Assembly: GCA_021771025.1 (NCBI GenBank)
Contig: JAETPW010000001.1
Span: 85,108-149,107, forward strand
Reading direction: 5' to 3'
DNA from: Clostridiaceae bacterium
Lineage (GTDB): Bacteria; Bacillota; Clostridia; TANB77; CAG-508
DNA length: 64,000 nt
Of the stretch, positions 32,124 to 41,435 are shown piece after piece. The notes beneath the pieces were generated by a model. It saw only the letters and a list, made by a program, of their open reading frames with translations. It was not told the DNA's origin and searched no databases. Both the position numbers and the translations under genes were made by a program. Positions within the stretch are counted from its first letter, which is position 1. Every line of letters starts with the position of its first letter.

Positions 32124-33142
32124 CTATGTTATATTACTATTTTCTTGCTGAGATGAAGTATTGGTATGACTAGTATTTTGATTCGTTTGATTTTCTTTTG
32201 TAGTATTTTCTACCGAGGTATGGTTTGAGTTTGTTTGGCTATTGGATGATGTATTTGTATTTGTATTTGTTGTATTACTATTTGTATTATTGCTATTGGT
32301 GTGATTGGTTGTTTGGTTATGATTGGTATTTGCCGTATTGTTGTTTTGATTTTGGTTAGCTGCAGGTGATGTGTTATTTACCTCGGTATTTGTATTTTCT
32401 TTAGATGATGTTATGTGATTTTGAGAAGATATATCATTAAAGTTTAATTCTAATTCATTGTTTGGCGTATTTGTGTTTGAATTAGTATTAGTTTTGTTAC
32501 TATTAGTGGTTTTATCCGTATTATTTTTTGTTTCTGATCCAGAATGTTTTGTACATAGTTTTGGGGAGGTTCCCCATAAGAAAAATTCTTCGTATGTTGT
32601 TGGACATCCACTTCTTGCTTTTTCTCCTGTTTCGGAACAAATTACACAAGTAGATATACCACTAGGTTGTATAAAAGTACATTTAGGAAGATTGGTATGC
32701 AATTTTCTCATGACATTGGCCCAAATTATTCCAGCAGAATTTTTTTGCCAATATTCTATAGTTTCATTTTGATCAAACCCAAACCAAGTAACTGCGGTAT
32801 AGTAAGGAGTAAAGCCACAAAGCCATCGATCAAAATCATCATCGGTTGTTCCTGTTTTAGCAGCAACATCGATTCCAGATAGAGGACAATAAGTCGCTGT
32901 GCCATTTGCTCCCTCTACTGGCTGAGTTAATAGTTCTTTCAGAATATACGCTACTTGCTTAGAAAATACTCGTTTTGTTTTTGGCTTTCGTTCTAATATT
33001 GTTTTTCCTTCTGCACTAGTTATTTTTGTATAAAATAGTGGTTCGATATACATTCCATCATTAGCAATGGTTTGATATGCTCCTGCCATTTCTAGAGGAC
33101 TGATTCCTTTTTCAAGCCCTCCTAGGGATAAAGCCAGACTTT
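32124..33142 (-). pseudogene. C-terminal part of class A PBP (PBP1A-type), separated from the N-terminal part by an insertion
   Basis: SLALSLGGLEKGISPLEMAGAYQTIANDG...AAKTGTTDDDFDRWLCGFTP (KTGT box) plus Asn/Thr-rich tail; continues the frame at 41436-42975. Confidence 0.9.
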
Positions 33143-34867
33143 CATCTTGTGTTGTTTCTCTCTGGTTGCAGTATTATTTGAATGTTGTTTATCGCTCATA
33201 GCAGTATTTTTTATCGCTTGATTATCGCTCATAATTGTAAATTTATCTTTGCAATTAATTTCTGTTCCATTTTTACAAATAAACCTTATTGTATAAGGTT
33301 TTATTGTGCCATTTTCTAATGTTTCTCCTATTACAACTTTATCAATTAAGCATTCAAACACATCTTTATCAAACTTCGGCATTATATCTATATTTTTAAA
33401 TAAACTTTTAAACTTGTTTAATCTTTGCTTAATACTTTCTGTTCTGTTTGTTTCTTTTAGTAGACTTTCTATTTTCTGCTCTATTTTAAGTAAGTCTACA
33501 TTTAAGTTATCAAACTTTTCTGTATATTGTTCTTTATTGATTTTGCCTTCTAAATTTAGTTCTAATAAATTAGCAAGTTTTTTGTTTATTTTTTCTTTGT
33601 CTTTTTCTAGTTTTATTACTATTGTTTCTGTAGTATTTTCTTTTAAGACTTTTTCTATCTTTTCTAAAAAGTTTTCTACTACTTTTCTGTTATCATTACA
33701 GAGTATTCTATAACCTTGTACAAAACAATCTTCTAATATTTCTTCTGGAATTACTTTACAATGTGGGCATTCTTCTTTTCCATGTTTTGCTCTTTTGATA
33801 CATTGCCATACTGCTTTTGCACAATTTCTATTTGCATTCCAATTTCTTTTTGTTAATAAACTACCACAAAAACCACAATATAATTTACTACTAAAAGGAT
33901 ATTTCTTACTATAGTTATCGTTTCTTCTTCCTGTTTCTCTGTTACCTGCTCTTTTTGTTCTTACTTCTTGCACTCTATCAAATAGTTCTTTGCTAATAAT
34001 TGGCTCATGGTGTTCTTTTAAATAATGCTTATCTACTTCTCCTAAATTGCTTAGTCTTTTATGTGATATTGGATCTATTGTAAATGTTTTTCCCATTAGC
34101 ACATCTCCAATATATTTTTCATTTTTTAATATTCCTCTTATTGTTGATTCGCACCATTTTGTTGCACCTTTTGGAGTTTTTATTCCTTTAGCAGTTAGTT
34201 CTTTTGCTATTGTACTTGAGCCAACTCCTTCAACATATCTTTCAAACATGTATCTTACAACTTCTGCTTCTTCTTCATTAATTGTTATTTCTTTTGTTTC
34301 AAGATTGTAGTTATAGCCATAACAACCATTATAACCAATTAGTTCTCCTCTGTCTTTTTTCATTTTCAAGCCTAATAGTACATGTGAAGATATGTTTTCA
34401 CTTTCTTGTTGTGCCATTGCACTTAATAAAGTTAATACTAATTCTCCTTGTCCTGAACCTGTATTGATATTTTCTTCTTCAAATAGAATTGCAATATTTT
34501 TCTCTTTTAACATTCTTACATATTTTAAAGTATCTAATGTGTTTCTAGCAAATCTTGATATGGATTTTGTTAGTATCATATCAATTTTTCCTTCCATTGA
34601 ATCTTGTATCATTCTCATAAAGTTTGTTCTTTTAAAATCTAAAGTACCACTTATTGCTTCATCTGCATATATTCCTGCAAATTGCCATTCTGATTTACTA
34701 TTTATTTTTTCATCATAATACTTTAATTGTGATTGATAACTATTTAATTGTTCTTCGTTGTCTGTACTAACTCTACAATATGCACAAACTCTTAGTCTTT
34801 CTTTTATTGTTGTTCCTGTTACTCTGGTGATTCTTCCATTTGTTTTCTCTATGACTTGAATTTCCAT
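33122..34867 (-). CDS. Large serine recombinase
   Basis: CAYCRVSTDNEEQLNSYQSQLKYY, YADEAISGTLDFKRTNFMRMIQDSMEGKIDMILTKSISRFARNTLDTL, zinc-ribbon cysteines, coiled coil. Confidence 0.95.
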   Translation of the reverse strand: MEIQVIEKTNGRITRVTGTTIKERLRVCAYCRVSTDNEEQLNSYQSQLKYYDEKINSKSEWQFAGIYADEAISGTLDFKRTNFMRMIQDSMEGKIDMILTKSISRFARNTLDTLKYVRMLKEKNIAILFEEENINTGSGQGELVLTLLSAMAQQESENISSHVLLGLKMKKDRGELIGYNGCYGYNYNLETKEITINEEEAEVVRYMFERYVEGVGSSTIAKELTAKGIKTPKGATKWCESTIRGILKNEKYIGDVLMGKTFTIDPISHKRLSNLGEVDKHYLKEHHEPIISKELFDRVQEVRTKRAGNRETGRRNDNYSKKYPFSSKLYCGFCGSLLTKRNWNANRNCAKAVWQCIKRAKHGKEECPHCKVIPEEILEDCFVQGYRILCNDNRKVVENFLEKIEKVLKENTTETIVIKLEKDKEKINKKLANLLELNLEGKINKEQYTEKFDNLNVDLLKIEQKIESLLKETNRTESIKQRLNKFKSLFKNIDIMPKFDKDVFECLIDKVVIGETLENGTIKPYTIRFICKNGTEINCKDKFTIMSDNQAIKNTAMSDKQHSNNTATREKQHKMKVWLYP

Positions 34868-34940
34868 TTAAACCTCCATTCCGCCTAGAGATAAAACTTA
34901 ATAATTTTATATCATTTTTTTAGTAAAAAGTAAATTGAAT

Positions 34941-35117
34941 TTATAAAAGTTTGTAATCTTTTAAGATTTTTCTTTTAATTTCTTGTTGCTCTGCTTCTGT
35001 TATCAAGTTTCCTCTAAACAAATTATTTAAGAGTGATAATTCCATGCTACAATTTAGCATAGTATTATCTTTTAAGTTGTTAGAATTATTAATTTCAATA
35101 TTATAATCATGTAGCAT
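34941..35117 (-). CDS. Small SHOCT-like protein (58 aa)
   Basis: MLHDYNIEINNSNNLKDNTMLNCSMELSLLNNLFRGNLITEAEQQEIKRKILKDYKLL*; upstream aggagtaattt. Confidence 0.6.
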   Translation of the reverse strand: MLHDYNIEINNSNNLKDNTMLNCSMELSLLNNLFRGNLITEAEQQEIKRKILKDYKLL

Positions 35118-35284
35118 GAAATTACTCCTTTTCTTTAAATTTGAAAAAGAAAAAGAACAAAGAAACTAGAATCTTTCTAATCTCTTTGCTCTTTCTTTTC
35201 ATGCTATCATTATATTATCGTGTTTTTATAAAATCAATTCCCTTTTTATTCCCTATTTTCTTTGTGAATTATGTTAATTTACAA

Positions 35285-36134
35285 AGTACACTTAGTGTAC
35301 TAATTATCATATTTATTAAAACGCACTACTTCTTTATAACTTCTTAACTCTTTCGCAGGTAGTTCTTCGTTATCATCTTTATATCCTAATGTTAGTAATG
35401 CTATTAATTCTATATTATCTGGTAACTTTAATATTTCTCTAGAAATTTCCTTATCTTTAATATGTTTTTGATAATTTATAAAACAACTTAAAACACAACT
35501 ACCAATTCCAAAACTCTCTGCTGCTATTATCATATTTTCAATAGATAAAGCAGAACTTAATATATATTCTTCATATTTTGGATCATTGTCTTTATTAGCT
35601 AATATTGCAATTATAATAGGAGCATCTTTTATAAACTGTCTGTCCTCATAATTTAATGATAACCTTTCTTTAGTTTCTTTATTGTTTATTATAATATATT
35701 CTGTTACTTGGCAATCTGGTTTTGGTTTACCTCCAAATGGAGCATTTCTACCACAATTTATTATATTTTCTATTATATCATCTGAAATATTTTTATTTAA
35801 ATATTTTCTATGACTTCTTCTATTCATTATAAAATTTACCACATCATTATTATCTTCATACATATATTTTGACCTCCTCAAAAATATTTATATCATATTT
35901 TGTAATATTTTTCTAGTAGTACACTAAGTGAACTAACAAAATTTAGATTTAGTTCACTTGGTGTACTTGAAAATTTTTTACTTTTTTTCACATTCACTTA
36001 GTGAACTTACTTTATGAAAATCAGTACACTTGGTGAACTTTTGCCTAAAATGAGTGAACTTTTTCCAATTTTTAGTTCACTATTTTCAATTTTAACGAAG
36101 AATAGCAGGTTTGAGCCAGTTCACTCGGTGAATT
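35285..36134. promoter_or_regulatory. Array of six 17-bp operator-like palindromes (AGTwCACTTnGTGwACT)
   Basis: Sites at 35285-35301, 35918-35934, 35951-35967, 35991-36007, 36023-36039, 36118-36134; half sites at 36053-36060 and 36074-36081. Confidence 0.7.
35300..35863 (-). CDS. Nitroreductase family protein
   Basis: MNRRSHRKYLNKNISDDIIENIINCGRNAPFGGKPKP ... LALGY-like LLTLGYKDDNEELP. Confidence 0.88.
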   Translation of the reverse strand: MYEDNNDVVNFIMNRRSHRKYLNKNISDDIIENIINCGRNAPFGGKPKPDCQVTEYIIINNKETKERLSLNYEDRQFIKDAPIIIAILANKDNDPKYEEYILSSALSIENMIIAAESFGIGSCVLSCFINYQKHIKDKEISREILKLPDNIELIALLTLGYKDDNEELPAKELRSYKEVVRFNKYDN

Positions 36135-36229
36135 TCTGCATCATATTTGCTTAAAATTTTTGTTTCTTTATTAACTCTTGAAGGCTTGACCTTCAATGTG
36201 TATAGGCGATATGTTAATACCGCTTTCCT

Positions 36230-36260
36230 GCCCTCATTTTTAATGAGGTATTTTTCGTTT
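36230..36260 (+). terminator. Hairpin terminator
   Basis: cctcatttttaatgaggtatttttcgttt. Confidence 0.5.
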
Positions 36261-36423
36261 CAATAGTACTTATGTCTACTTAATTAAATATACTTATCCT
36301 TAAATCCTCTTAGTTGAAAAAATAATGTGCTTTTAAAATTAAGTCAAGGTTGTGCGACAGCACATGTATTTAACTTTGACTTGATTTTATAAAGCACATT
36401 AGAATTGTATATAAAGGATATTT

Positions 36424-37230
36424 CTATATATTTATTTCTAATCCTACACCCACTTCATTTATTTTCATTTGCTTAGCCATTTCAATTTTAGCTTTTAATG
36501 ATACACAATGACAAGGATATAACAATTGTATTGAATTTTCCTTAAGATATTCTATTGTTTTGTCTAATCTTTTATTTGTATCAAATAAGTGAAATCCTCC
36601 GATTACTCCATATATTCTATTATCTTCACAAATTTTTTTAGCATATTCAATAATATTACATATCCCACTATGAGAGCATCCTGTTATAATAAACAATCCC
36701 TTTTCACTCTTATATACTATTGCTGTGTCATCATTTACAAAATCATTTATCATATTTTTCCCTTTTTTGCACTTTCCTATAATTTCTCTTCTTTCAAAAT
36801 TATTGCTTTGTGGTATTTCTCCTAAAAATATTATATTTTCGCTAATTTTTAGAGGTAAGTTTGTTAATTTTAAATCACAGACTTTTGCTAAATTTTCTTC
36901 TGTCATTGATGTACCTATATACTCAGAACCACATATTTTTTCATATAAACATTCTGTATGTGAAATCAATTCTACATTTTTGTTATTAATATTATCGAAT
37001 AAATATGTTAATCCTCCTGTATGATCATTATGTCCATGTGAAATGACTATTTTATTTATTTCGTTTAAATCGATATTCATCTTCTGAGCATTCTTTAAAA
37101 ATGCATCTGAATATCCTACATCAAATAATATCTTTGTATTACTATCTTCTATGTAATAGCTTACAGCTGGTTCTCCTAAATAATAATTATCAATAAAAGT
37201 ATTATTGTCTTCTAAAACTCTTAATTTCAT
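36424..37230 (-). CDS. MBL-fold metallo-hydrolase
   Basis: VISHGHNDHTGGLTYLF; FIITGCSHSGICNIIEYAK. Confidence 0.9.
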   Translation of the reverse strand: MKLRVLEDNNTFIDNYYLGEPAVSYYIEDSNTKILFDVGYSDAFLKNAQKMNIDLNEINKIVISHGHNDHTGGLTYLFDNINNKNVELISHTECLYEKICGSEYIGTSMTEENLAKVCDLKLTNLPLKISENIIFLGEIPQSNNFERREIIGKCKKGKNMINDFVNDDTAIVYKSEKGLFIITGCSHSGICNIIEYAKKICEDNRIYGVIGGFHLFDTNKRLDKTIEYLKENSIQLLYPCHCVSLKAKIEMAKQMKINEVGVGLEINI

Positions 37231-37256
37231 TTCTATACCTCGCATAAATTAATTTT

Positions 37257-37436
37257 TTATATTTGCATTGAATATGCTATACTTTTTACCTTAAATCCAA
37301 ATTCTTCATAAACTTTTATAGCCTTTTCATTTTCTTTATTTACAGTTAAATATAAATCTGTACAATTATCTTCTTTTGCAAATTTTCTTGCATATTCTAA
37401 TAATTCTGTTCCTATTATCAATATAAATTTAGGCAT
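37257..37436 (-). pseudogene. C-terminal fragment of a GNAT acetyltransferase
   Basis: ELLEYARKFAKEDNCTDLYLTVNKENEKAIKVYEEFGFKVKSIAYSMQI*; catalytic N-terminal half absent. Confidence 0.65.
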
Positions 37437-37454
37437 TTAAATCTTCTCATTTTT

Positions 37455-38003
37455 TTATAAGTTTATCCAATATCTCTGTATAACACCAGATTTTGAAAGT
37501 TCAACTTCATCTATAACTTCATTTTCTAATATACCACCATTGGCTTGAATTGTTTTATATGAACCTATATTATCTTTATCGCAAGTTACTAAAACTCTAT
37601 GTAATCCATACTCTTTACACTCTTCTAATACTAGCCTTAACATTTCTTTTGCATATCCTTTTCTTCTTTCTTCAGGTAAAACACTATATCCAATATTTCC
37701 ACCATAGTTTAGAAGAAATTCTGATAATCTATGTCTAAAATCAATTATACCAACTAATTTATTATCGGATTTCCTAATAGCCAAATATACTGTTGATGGA
37801 GTATATCCCTTTCCATATTTTTTAGATAATCTATTATCAAAATCTATCCATTCCTCATAAGTTTCACATTCTTCTAGTCCTGAACAACCATCAAAAGATT
37901 CATCATTTTCTAAAAATACTTTTCTATAATTCATTACTTGTTCTTTATATTCCATAGTTGGATTTACCAATTTCAAAATATTCTCATTTCCTTTTATACT
38001 CAT
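37455..38003 (-). CDS. GNAT family N-acetyltransferase
   Basis: NIGYSVLPEERRKGYAKEMLRLVLEECKEYGLHRVLVTCDKDN. Confidence 0.9.
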   Translation of the reverse strand: MSIKGNENILKLVNPTMEYKEQVMNYRKVFLENDESFDGCSGLEECETYEEWIDFDNRLSKKYGKGYTPSTVYLAIRKSDNKLVGIIDFRHRLSEFLLNYGGNIGYSVLPEERRKGYAKEMLRLVLEECKEYGLHRVLVTCDKDNIGSYKTIQANGGILENEVIDEVELSKSGVIQRYWINL

Positions 38004-38015
38004 ATTTATCACTTC

Positions 38016-38432
38016 CTATCTTTCAATTCTTTTTATCATACCATATCCTGTATAGTCAAATGGTATTTTCTTAAATCCACATTTTTCATAAAATTCTTCT
38101 TTTCCACTTATAGATACTAAATTCATGCTACATTTCTGTCCTTTTTTAGTTTTATTTTCAACTTCTTTTTCTATCTCGTGAATAAGTTTTTTACCTATAC
38201 CATTTTTTTGATATTCTGGATCAACTAGTACATCAACTATTAAATAATATATTCCATCTCCTATTGCTCTTGCCATTCCAATAGTCTTATCTTTAAAAGT
38301 TGCCTTTTTTATAATTATACTATTTTTTATTGCATTTTGTACTACTTCTATATCTTTTGTATCCCAACCAATTTTACTCCTCAAGTTGTTATATTCATTT
38401 GCACTTAAATTATTTTCTATTTTAATTTCCAT
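38016..38432 (-). CDS. GNAT family N-acetyltransferase
   Basis: YLIVDVLVDPEYQKNGIGKKLIHEIEKE ... FYEKCGFKKIPFDYTGYGMIK. Confidence 0.9.
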   Translation of the reverse strand: MEIKIENNLSANEYNNLRSKIGWDTKDIEVVQNAIKNSIIIKKATFKDKTIGMARAIGDGIYYLIVDVLVDPEYQKNGIGKKLIHEIEKEVENKTKKGQKCSMNLVSISGKEEFYEKCGFKKIPFDYTGYGMIKRIER

Positions 38433-38449
38433 ACCTTTTTTTCTCCTAT

Positions 38450-38494
38450 CAAAAAAGCCTCGCAAAAGAATCTTTTAAGACTCCTTTGCAAGAC
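38450..38494 (-). terminator. Hairpin terminator downstream of the RT-DinD operon
   Basis: minus strand cttgcaaaggagtcttaaaagattcttttgcgaggctttttt. Confidence 0.5.
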
Positions 38495-38659
38495 TTTATA
38501 TACCTTACTTTATAAGTGTAAGTAACATTTCTATTTCTGTTACCCTTTACCGCTCAAAGTTTATTACTTTTAGGTAAACTCTTAAATTATTTTTTAATTG
38601 TAACATATTATTGTAAATCTGTCAAATTTCAAATTTACATAATTTCTCTATTTCTAATT

Positions 38660-39517
38660 TTATTCATCTAACATTAATTTTGTTTTCTTGTCCTTTAGTC
38701 TCTTTAATTGTTCTCTTTCTACTTGTTTAATACTCTTTTCTGGTGTTGGCAAATCTTCTGGCATTGTTCCTCCAATATCTTCTATTGCCTTTCTTACCTT
38801 TGCTCCAACTTCATAATGTGTTGAAGTCGCTTTGCTACAATTATGTATTTTATCCTTCTTTAGTTTTTCTTCTGTTTGAGATATTCTAAATAGGTTAGCA
38901 ATTAATTCTGTACTTCCCATAAAGTCTAATATCTTTTCGTTATCTTTTAATTTTTTTCTTTCGTGTATATTCTCTACAGTTAGACCTCCATATAGTCCCA
39001 TATACCCTGCATTTTGAAATTCTGCATATTCTTGGTTTGTTATTACACCTGCATTATGAGCTGCTTCTAATAACATTTGATTCCATTGTTTAATATCCCC
39101 TCGAATAACTAATCTTTTATTATCTTCGTCCAATTGATTAAAATAATCCGCAACTTCCTGTCTTCTTGTTTGAATTGCAAAATAAGTTTGTCCTAAAGCA
39201 ATTGTTTCTTTTCTTGGATCTCCATTTTGTACAATTAAATAACATCCATATCTTGATAATTCATAATCTAACAGCTCCCTTGTAGTATTGCTACCTATCT
39301 CAACCATTTTCCTGACTTCAGGAAAATGGTCATCAATTTCAAATCCACTATTTTGACATGCTAGTTTTGCTCTATCTATAACTTTAGCAAAATTTTCCCA
39401 CTTCTTATATTGTAAAACTTCACTTAGTTCTCTTGCATTCCAATATTCTGTCCCATCTTCTCTAATCTTTTTTATTTCTTCAAAATTTTTATATTCTTCT
39501 GCTTGTAAATTTCTCAT
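38660..39517 (-). CDS. DinD-like / BRO-N domain protein
   Basis: EDGTEYWNARELSEVLQYKKWENFAKVIDRAKLACQNSG...RYGCYLIVQNGDPRKETIALGQTYFAIQTR. Confidence 0.8.
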   Translation of the reverse strand: MRNLQAEEYKNFEEIKKIREDGTEYWNARELSEVLQYKKWENFAKVIDRAKLACQNSGFEIDDHFPEVRKMVEIGSNTTRELLDYELSRYGCYLIVQNGDPRKETIALGQTYFAIQTRRQEVADYFNQLDEDNKRLVIRGDIKQWNQMLLEAAHNAGVITNQEYAEFQNAGYMGLYGGLTVENIHERKKLKDNEKILDFMGSTELIANLFRISQTEEKLKKDKIHNCSKATSTHYEVGAKVRKAIEDIGGTMPEDLPTPEKSIKQVEREQLKRLKDKKTKLMLDE

Positions 39518-40816
39518 TTACTCACCTCTTTTACTATTTACATTATCTAATCTTTTATTAAGATTTTTCCATGCATTTCTTACTTGTCTATCAAACTCTG
39601 CATCTTCTTTAAAAATATCTTTTGCCCTATTTACATATGATAAAAAATTTCCTTCTTTTATCTTTTTTGTATTTGCTCCTAAATGAGAATATTGCTTATA
39701 AATCTTTCTTCTTCCAATATTCCTATTCAGTTTATTGCTATATCTATTTATTGTCTTTACTCTAGCATACATTTTCGTATAAAATTTTGAAACTGTCTTT
39801 TCTATAATCTTTATCTTATTTCCATCATAGCTGAATCCTAAATAATTAATTTTTGCATTTTTATTTATTATTTCTAAATTTTCTTTATTTAATTCAGCTA
39901 TACTAGCATTGCATTTTACAAAATATTTTGTTTTCTTTTCACTTAGTTTTAAATTAGGAATACTATTTACCAAGATTCTTATTTGATTGCAGATTTGTTT
40001 TCTTTGTTCAATATTAGGAATTGCTATAAATATATCATCTGAATATCTTCTATATATTCCATTATGCGATGTTATTAAATTATTAATTAAACTATCAAAT
40101 TTAATCATATAAATATTTGATAGTATAGCACTTATTGGAGAACCTTGTACAATTCCAAAATCTTCTTTATTATTATTCAGTAATTTCTTTTTTATTTTTC
40201 TAAACTCTTTTATTTCAAAGAATCTATTAATTTTGCTTAATTCTTTTTCTTCTATATTAATTTCTTTTAAGATATCCTCTAACTCTATATATGAAAATTT
40301 ACATACATTTTTTAATACTTTGTATAAATCTATTGGTATTCTGTCTTTTTCAAGTACATATTTAATATTTTGCTTTAAATATTCATGATTTAATGTATCA
40401 AAAAAGTTTGAAAAATCTGAAACAATAATAAATGCTTCTTTTTGTTCTTTTAAAAACATCATTACTTCATGAGCAAAATGAATATTACTTTTATGAAGAT
40501 TGGTTCTGTATGCTATTACTGCTCTATTCAATCCTAGCTTTTTAACTTTTCTATTATATCTTTCATTTAATAAATAACTATAATATTGATAAATATATCT
40601 ATCTATATGAGAAGCATAATATATTTCTCTTTCTTTATATTGGCATTCTTCTCCATTATATTTTCTTCTTTTATCTGTATAATGTATGAATGGAAAAAAA
40701 GGATGTTTTTCTACAGATTCTTTGTTCATTACATATGGAATATATTTTCTATAATTATTCTTTTTATTATCAAAATGAGAATAATTTTTTACTTTAAATA
40801 CTTTTTCTTTTTTCAT
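39518..40816 (-). CDS. Reverse transcriptase, Drt2/unknown-group-like
   Basis: DFSNFFDTLNH, GIVQGSPISAILSNIYMIKFD, YRRYSDDIFI (YSDD), INYLGFSYDG; N-terminal HPFFPFIHY...EREIYYASHIDRYIYQYYSYLL...AYR...NIHFAHEV resembles Drt2 from memory. Confidence 0.85.
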   Translation of the reverse strand: MKKEKVFKVKNYSHFDNKKNNYRKYIPYVMNKESVEKHPFFPFIHYTDKRRKYNGEECQYKEREIYYASHIDRYIYQYYSYLLNERYNRKVKKLGLNRAVIAYRTNLHKSNIHFAHEVMMFLKEQKEAFIIVSDFSNFFDTLNHEYLKQNIKYVLEKDRIPIDLYKVLKNVCKFSYIELEDILKEINIEEKELSKINRFFEIKEFRKIKKKLLNNNKEDFGIVQGSPISAILSNIYMIKFDSLINNLITSHNGIYRRYSDDIFIAIPNIEQRKQICNQIRILVNSIPNLKLSEKKTKYFVKCNASIAELNKENLEIINKNAKINYLGFSYDGNKIKIIEKTVSKFYTKMYARVKTINRYSNKLNRNIGRRKIYKQYSHLGANTKKIKEGNFLSYVNRAKDIFKEDAEFDRQVRNAWKNLNKRLDNVNSKRGE

Positions 40817-40830
40817 ATAAAATCCAATGC

Positions 40831-40920
40831 CTGTCAGTCTAGACCGATAGATATCTATTTAACTGACAGACCTGTACCTTCCTTATAATATAAAAACGAT
40901 GACTCTCTTCTTATATTATA
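40831..40920 (-). ncRNA. Putative structured RNA region abutting the RT start
   Basis: CTGTCAGT (40831-38) / ACTGACAG (40862-69) enclosing ATAGATATCTAT; TATAATATAA (40884-93) / TTATATTATA (40911-20); no clear RBS before the RT. Confidence 0.4.
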
Positions 40921-40981
40921 ATCTATCTTTTTTCTCCTCGCCATAGGAATTATATGGTATATTATAGAGGAGGGTGCAACG

Positions 40982-41200
40982 ATGAACACAATCTTAACAG
41001 ATATATTCAAAGTGCTTACAATTGCATTGAATTGCACTAATTATGAGAATATTATTGTAAATATTTCTTGTTTAGCACTTGCAATTGTTTCAATTATATC
41101 TCCCACAACAAATTTCATAGGACATTTGCATTATATCATCTTTTTTTACATTCTTCAATACATACGAACAAATTTTTCAAGTTTTTTAAATAAAAAATAA
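40982..41200 (+). CDS. Small hydrophobic protein (72 aa), divergent from the RT
   Basis: Strong RBS gaggaggg, ATG at 40982, two hydrophobic segments. Confidence 0.5.
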   Translation: MNTILTDIFKVLTIALNCTNYENIIVNISCLALAIVSIISPTTNFIGHLHYIIFFYILQYIRTNFSSFLNKK

Positions 41201-41435
41201 GATGCTATTAACACCTTATTCCTAATTTAAGTTTTATCTCCAAACATTCATATTTTTATTATCAAATTATACTACTCCGCATACCATGTCAACTTCTATC
41301 GTTACTTTAATTTTATTATTTTCTACTCTTTTAACCTTATTTTTGCCTTTTCTCTCAAAACTACAAAAATTCTCAAATGCAGTAAATTCAACTATTGTAT
41401 CGAATTTTTTAGATATAGCACCGAGCAACACTCCA

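Larger units (their letters stand above)
33143..41435. mobile_element. Serine-recombinase element (~8.3 kb) inserted in the PBP1A-type gene
   Basis: PBP halves at both boundaries; joining at shared CAT/ATG (33143-33145 and 41436-41438) restores the frame; recombinase at one edge. Confidence 0.85.

Noticed and set aside
32124-32560. Tandem short repeats resembling a CRISPR or microsatellite
   Set aside because: They are Asn/Thr-rich codons in the PBP tail (aat/aca variants), with no uniform repeats or spacers
33306-34718. Plus-strand ORFs antisense to the serine recombinase
   Set aside because: Hydrophobic Ser/Phe-rich translations typical of the reverse complement of an AT-rich coding gene
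39518-40816. Group II intron
   Set aside because: No recognisable domain V/VI or intron boundaries, the ORF lacks an evident maturase/HNH region, and it is coupled to a DinD gene
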